From NCBI GenBank assembly GCA_965249955.1, contig OZ252261.1, forward strand, positions 1,426,001 through 1,490,000: a stretch of 64,000 nt of DNA, in the 5' to 3' direction. The translations under genes and the position numbers were made by a program. Every line of letters starts with the position of its first letter. Within the stretch, counting starts at the first letter, position 1. The DNA comes from SB11 sp965249955 (lineage in GTDB: Bacteria; Bacteroidota; Bacteroidia; UBA8524). Of the stretch, positions 60,024-64,000 are shown one piece after another. The notes under the pieces are model-generated. The model was not told the origin of the DNA. It was given only the letters and a program-made list of their open reading frames with translations, and ran no database searches.

Positions 60024-60419
60024 ATGAAAAGCGATATAACCACTCGTGCTGATGTAGAACTTATGATAGATACATTTTACCAATTGGTGAAAAAAGACCC
60101 CTTAATAGGCTATATTTTTAACGATGTGGTGCAACTATCGTGGGAGGTGCATATACCCGTGATGTATAACTTTTGGGGGAATATATTGCTGGGCGGCACA
60201 GCCTACAAAGGCAACCCTATGTCGCCGCATATTGAGCTAAACAAAAAAGAACCGTTGACCGAAGAACATTTTAACCGTTGGTTAGAACTATTTACCCAAA
60301 CCATAGACAACCTTTTTGAAGGCGAAAAAGCCAACGAGGCAAAAACTCGTGCTCGCCACATGGCTGCACTTATACAATTTAAAGTACAACAAAGCCACAA
60401 CCCTAATTTTGTGCAGTAG
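60024..60419 (+). CDS. Truncated haemoglobin, group III type
   Basis: A 131-residue globin: DVELMIDTFYQLVKKDPLIGYIF, VVQLSWEVHIPVMYNFWGNILLG, and the proximal-His region NRWLELFTQTIDNLFEGEKANEAKTRARHMAAL. Length, the FYxxV.xD start and the FWG motif fit group III truncated haemoglobins, which bind O2 or NO. Just downstream of the glyA terminator; the start is nine bases past the T run, so it needs its own promoter or read-through. Confidence 0.88.
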   Translation: MKSDITTRADVELMIDTFYQLVKKDPLIGYIFNDVVQLSWEVHIPVMYNFWGNILLGGTAYKGNPMSPHIELNKKEPLTEEHFNRWLELFTQTIDNLFEGEKANEAKTRARHMAALIQFKVQQSHNPNFVQ

Positions 60420-60439
60420 CCGGCGTTCAATATCCGCCT

Positions 60440-60473
60440 CCTGCACCTCCCAAAAGGGAGAAAATTGGTATGC
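60440..60473. repeat. CCTGCACCTCCC repeat, copy B
   Basis: Same string as at 45507-45539 with four differences and one extra base. Begins 21 bases after the haemoglobin stop. Confidence 0.65.
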
Positions 60474-60512
60474 TGATTTTACCCATCTAAGCCGTCCGTT
60501 TATTTATTTCAT

Positions 60513-60725
60513 CCCAACCACCCCTTGCCCCTCCTTATCCACGCACATATTTCGACTTCGCTCAATATGACAACCACACAAGGAGGGGAACAGCCGCACA
60601 GGATCACCTGTCCAATAATAGCAATCAGTTATTAAAAGTCGTTCGTTGTTCAAGGTCATGCGCGGAGTATTTACCCTCCTACGGTGGGCAAGCGGGTGGT
60701 TTAGGAGGGGACTAAGGGGTGGGCA
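60513..60725. repeat. Large inverted-repeat element with CCCCTCC arms
   Basis: The left arm (60513-60537) and right arm (60701-60725) are imperfect inverted copies of an about 24-base CCACCCCTTxGxCCCCTCCTTA string. A second AAGGAGGGG lies inside at about 60580-60588. The middle carries a TTCGACTTCGCTCAATATGAC block of common intergenic type. The 338-base gap between haemoglobin and nuclease genes holds this, copy B and nothing else. Confidence 0.55.
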
Positions 60726-60757
60726 AAGAGAAGGGGAAACGTTGGGTTATTTTACAA

Positions 60758-61885
60758 TTATAAATTAGTTGATTCACTATCTTCAATTGCTTGAAGATAG
60801 TGTTGGTAGCGTCTTTTTGTTTTAGATAAAAACTCTTGATATGTTTTTATCTCAACATTTTTTCTATTTTCAATTATTTCTCTTGCTTCGGAAGAAATTT
60901 TGTTTCCAATTAAGACAACATTGATGCTTCGATATTTTTCACTTTGATAGTTTTTTATAATTCTTAAATATAGTTCGGCTTGATCGAGTTCTTCTTTTTT
61001 TAATGAAATTGAAGGCCTTTTTAGTTCAAGAATAATCAACTTTCCTTCAAAATCAACACAAGCAAAGTCAGGCCTTTTTTTAGCATATTTTTTATGTTTT
61101 TTGTCTATTTCATCTCCAATAAATGTTCTAAGTGATTTGTTAGACTGTGCTATCCAATATTGTTCATCAATTAGCCACATATTTTTTTCAAGTAACCGAT
61201 GAATAGAATCTTCTGTTCTAATTTCATATGTTTTTTCGTTTAAAATCATACTCTCAAGGGTTTCAATTGTCTCGAGTCTATTCTTTACTAGATTCATTAT
61301 TGTTGTAATCTGATAAAGATTGTATTTACCCATTAAGTCACTAAGTTCCTGCATTCCTTTTGCATCTTCAGCGGCTATTTTTTCAACTATTTCTTTAAAG
61401 GCAACACGAAGTCTTTCATTCGTGCTAATTAACACATTGTCAAATACATTTAATATTTCAAATACGTAATCAAAATCATACCCTTGAATTTTTAATGATA
61501 TTAGTTTTTCAATAATCTCAGGGTTTTCTTCAAAGAGTTCGATTACTTCATCCGAGATATCAATTTCAGTAGAATATTTTATATTGGGTAGAGTTAGTCC
61601 TTCCGTTGTATACACCTCTTCTGCTATTTCAATCTCGTGGGTTTCTTCATTATTCCATCCTAGTTCGTCGTTCCCTTTTTGTAATAACCTTTTTATTCGA
61701 ACTAAATCAGCAGGGTTTTTTATACTAAACCAATTAAGATATTTTTTTAGTCTTAAAAACTTTTTTCCATCAAGTTTACTTTGAGCAACTTGTAAATGTA
61801 TCCATCCATTTTTACCTGTTACTTTAAATGTTTTAAGAATATTATTTCGGTCTTTAAAACCTAGCTCTTTCTTTTCTTTTGCCAT
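60758..61885 (-). CDS. Shedu/DUF4263-like nuclease, candidate phage defence
   Basis: A 375-residue protein, start ATG at 61885 (MAKEKKELGF). The N-terminal half (about 1-215) is charged, with short helices and no known domain. The C-terminal half is a PD-(D/E)XK nuclease: EDSIHRLLEKNMWLID, then KKRPDFACVDFEGKLIILELKRP with the Asp and ELK of the active site, and QAELYLRIIKNY, as in the DUF4263 domain of Shedu (SduA). Shedu is a single-gene defence system. The gene is much more A+T-rich than both neighbours and flanked by repeats, as expected of acquired DNA. Confidence 0.6.
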   Translation of the reverse strand: MAKEKKELGFKDRNNILKTFKVTGKNGWIHLQVAQSKLDGKKFLRLKKYLNWFSIKNPADLVRIKRLLQKGNDELGWNNEETHEIEIAEEVYTTEGLTLPNIKYSTEIDISDEVIELFEENPEIIEKLISLKIQGYDFDYVFEILNVFDNVLISTNERLRVAFKEIVEKIAAEDAKGMQELSDLMGKYNLYQITTIMNLVKNRLETIETLESMILNEKTYEIRTEDSIHRLLEKNMWLIDEQYWIAQSNKSLRTFIGDEIDKKHKKYAKKRPDFACVDFEGKLIILELKRPSISLKKEELDQAELYLRIIKNYQSEKYRSINVVLIGNKISSEAREIIENRKNVEIKTYQEFLSKTKRRYQHYLQAIEDSESTNL

Positions 61886-61990
61886 AATGATAGTCAATTC
61901 ATATAATGCAAATTACAATATTTATTTAATTACTTATAACGATAACCCCCCCTCCTCACCCAAATCTCCCCCCTCTATCAAAAATCCTTT

Positions 61991-61998
61991 TACATTTG
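61991..61998 (+). promoter_or_regulatory. -7 box abutting the amidohydrolase start
   Basis: TACATTTG fits TAnnTTTG; the ATG at 62004 begins six bases after its last G. Confidence 0.5.
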
Positions 61999-62003
61999 TC
62001 GGT

Positions 62004-64000
62004 ATGAAAAAACTGTACGCAGCCATCCTTTCATTAGCCGTTATTAATTCCTTCGCACAAGACAAACCCAAGTGGGACGTCAGCAACCCGCCGGGGCCGT
62101 ATAAAGAAGTTACCATCACCACTAACGAGGGTACATGGATGAACCTCGACGTTAGCCCCGACGGTAAAACCCTTGTGTTTGATATGCTGGGCGATATATA
62201 CAGCCTGCCCGTTGCGGGCGGCACGGCCACGCTGCTGCGCGGCGGTCATGCTTTTGAGGTGCAACCCCGTTTCAGTCCCGATGGCAAGCAAATATGCTTT
62301 ACCAGCGATGCAGGCGGCGGCGATAACGTTTGGGTAATGGATGCCGACGGCAGCAACGCCAAACAAATAACCCAAGAAGATTTCAGGCTGTTAAACAACC
62401 CCGTGTGGACGCCCGACGGGCAATACATCATCGCCCGCAAGCATTTTACTTCTACACGCTCACTGGGTGCCGGCGAAATGTGGATGTACCACATTACGGG
62501 CGGCAGCGGCATACAGCTTACCAAACGCAAAAACGACCAGCAGGACGTGAACGAGCCTTTTTTATCTCCCGACGGGCGTTATTTGTATTACAGCGAAGAC
62601 GAATACCCTGGTGGCTATTTCCAATACAATAAAGACCCCAACAGCCAAATTTATGTAGTGAAACGCTACGACCGCGAAACAGGCGAAACCAAAGACCTTA
62701 TTAGTGGCCCTGGTGGGGCTTGTCGCCCTCAACCTAGCCCTGATGGCAAGCAACTGGCTTTTGTACGCCGTATACGCACCAAAAGCGTGCTGTACATACA
62801 CAACCTGCAAACGGGGCAACAAGTGCCCGTGTTTGATAAACTAAGCAAAGACCAACAGGAAGCGTGGGCTATTTTTGGCGTTTATACAGGCTACAACTGG
62901 CTGCCCGATAATATCCATATTATTATTTGGGCGCAGGGCAAGCTGTGGAAGGTAAACACCCAAACCCAACAGGCGGATGAAATCCCCTTTACCGCCACTG
63001 CTACCCACCGCATATACGATGCGGTGCGTTTTAGGCAAGAGGTAGCCCCCGATACTTTCGGGGCAAAAATGATACGCCATGCGGTAACCTCGCCCGACGG
63101 CAAAACCCTTGTGTTTTCGGCAGTAGGTTATCTATGGAAAAAAGAATTGCCCAACGGTACGCCCGTGCGTCTTACCAAAGAAACTAATGCCTTTGAATTT
63201 GAACCCGTTTTCAGTCCTGATAATAAAAAATTGTTATACGTTACGTGGAACGATACCGCCACGGGAGCGATAATGGAGTACGAATTTAAAAAAGGAAAAA
63301 TCCGTAAAATAACTACCGAAAAAGGCATTTTCCGCGAGCCTTCTTACTCGCCTGACGGCAAGAAAATTGTTTACCGCAAAGAACACGGAAACGACCACCA
63401 AGGCTATACTTTCTGTGAAAACACAGGAATTTACATTGCTGATACCGACGGGAAAAAGGTAATGTTAATCAGCGAAAGCGGCAGCAGTCCCGTTTTCACC
63501 GCCAATGGAAAAGGAATTTATTTTCAGCAGGGTAAAAAATATTTCGAGGTGGATTTATTAGGCAATAACAAAAAAGAATTATTTACTTCTGAATACGGGA
63601 AAGATTATACCCCAAGTCCTGATGGAAAATGGATTGCCTTTACCGATTTACACAAAGCCTATATTATCCCTGTACCCAAATCGGGAAAAACTTTTGATTT
63701 GAACCGAAATACCAAAGCAGTACCTGTTTCTCAGGTAGCTCGCGATGCTGGCTTTAATCTGCACTGGAGCGGCGACAGTAAAAAACTGCATTATACGTTG
63801 GGCGAAGAATATTTTACTGTAGAAATTAAAAACCGTTTCTTATTTGTTGAAGGTGCAGCCGATAGTATTATCCCCGTTGATACCGTTGGGATAAAAATCG
63901 GCTTGCAATTAAAAACCGATAAACCTTTAGGCAGCAAGCTGCTTACCAATGCCCGCATTATAACCGTTGATAATAACAACAGCGTAATTGAAAACGGATA
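62004..64000 (+). CDS. TolB-propeller amidohydrolase, 3' end outside window
   Basis: About 665 residues visible, open at the window end. Signal peptide (MKKLYAAILSLAVINSFAQ), then a TolB-like beta-propeller with at least six PD40 blades (for example DVSPDGKTLVFDMLGDIYSLP, QPRFSPDGKQICFTSDAGGGD, PVFSPDNKKLLYVT, PSYSPDGKKIVYRKEH). The last visible residues LLTNARIITVDNNNSVIENG are the start of an amidohydrolase domain, so the enzyme should be a secreted propeller-hydrolase, perhaps a peptidase-like deacylase; the metal site lies outside. G+C is high in the first two thirds (up to about two thirds in some lines) and drops after about 63200. Confidence 0.85.
   Translation, partial: MKKLYAAILSLAVINSFAQDKPKWDVSNPPGPYKEVTITTNEGTWMNLDVSPDGKTLVFDMLGDIYSLPVAGGTATLLRGGHAFEVQPRFSPDGKQICFTSDAGGGDNVWVMDADGSNAKQITQEDFRLLNNPVWTPDGQYIIARKHFTSTRSLGAGEMWMYHITGGSGIQLTKRKNDQQDVNEPFLSPDGRYLYYSEDEYPGGYFQYNKDPNSQIYVVKRYDRETGETKDLISGPGGACRPQPSPDGKQLAFVRRIRTKSVLYIHNLQTGQQVPVFDKLSKDQQEAWAIFGVYTGYNWLPDNIHIIIWAQGKLWKVNTQTQQADEIPFTATATHRIYDAVRFRQEVAPDTFGAKMIRHAVTSPDGKTLVFSAVGYLWKKELPNGTPVRLTKETNAFEFEPVFSPDNKKLLYVTWNDTATGAIMEYEFKKGKIRKITTEKGIFREPSYSPDGKKIVYRKEHGNDHQGYTFCENTGIYIADTDGKKVMLISESGSSPVFTANGKGIYFQQGKKYFEVDLLGNNKKELFTSEYGKDYTPSPDGKWIAFTDLHKAYIIPVPKSGKTFDLNRNTKAVPVSQVARDAGFNLHWSGDSKKLHYTLGEEYFTVEIKNRFLFVEGAADSIIPVDTVGIKIGLQLKTDKPLGSKLLTNARIITVDNNNSVIENG

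Overview
The window looks like chromosome of a member of the Bacteroidota. Support comes from a MurF-alanine racemase fusion, an LptD-like assembly protein, a type IX-secreted protein with a C-terminal sorting domain, ComB, several SusD-free lipoproteins with short Cys lipoboxes, and repeated TAnnTTTG promoter boxes (the -7 element of this phylum) where no E. coli-type boxes are seen. Most DNA is about 40% G+C by eye. No rRNA, CRISPR array, prophage or transposase gene was seen. One tRNA (anticodon CAT) is present.

Layout. 1-9 kb: end of alanine dehydrogenase, dnaN, small enzymes, an AraC regulator, and a divergent oxyR/katA pair with a recognisable OxyR operator. 9-16 kb: amidase and LptD divergent from each other, then DUF493, OsmC, MarR and xerD. 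16-24 kb: comB, kbl, a YyaL-type thioredoxin-domain protein, murF-alr and a TraB protein. 24-34 kb: a LytS/LytTR two-component pair, a long-chain acyl-CoA synthetase, the tRNA and a large secreted protein. 34-42 kb: MarR-controlled membrane and VOC genes, a DGPF protein with its ECF sigma factor, thiamine pyrophosphokinase, a large lipoprotein, an outer-membrane protein and an AidA/PixA-like protein. 42-49 kb: a PadR-PspC/DUF2807 operon, a glycosyltransferase fused to a degenerate sugar-transferase, and recR. 49-55 kb: a repeat/nuclease cluster, a PAS kinase with response regulator, a cation antiporter and a UbiA-like membrane protein. 55-64 kb: an LpxH-like phosphoesterase overlapping a glycosyltransferase, glyA, a truncated haemoglobin, a Shedu-like nuclease and a TolB-propeller amidohydrolase cut by the window end.

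Most unusual structure. A family of 115-119 bp symmetrical elements (TTAACTCACCC termini, central hairpin exactly in the middle) occurs five times plus one degenerate copy. Three copies cluster around a tiny DUF559 (Vsr-fold) nuclease gene whose stop codon is made by the terminus of the next element. I propose this as a candidate undescribed nuclease-associated repeat system. A second candidate is the isolated Shedu/DUF4263-like nuclease at 60.8-61.9 kb. A third observation is that several genes have a TAnnTTTG box placed 5-7 bases before the start codon, which predicts leaderless transcripts.

Function names rest on recognised motifs read by eye; no database search was possible.
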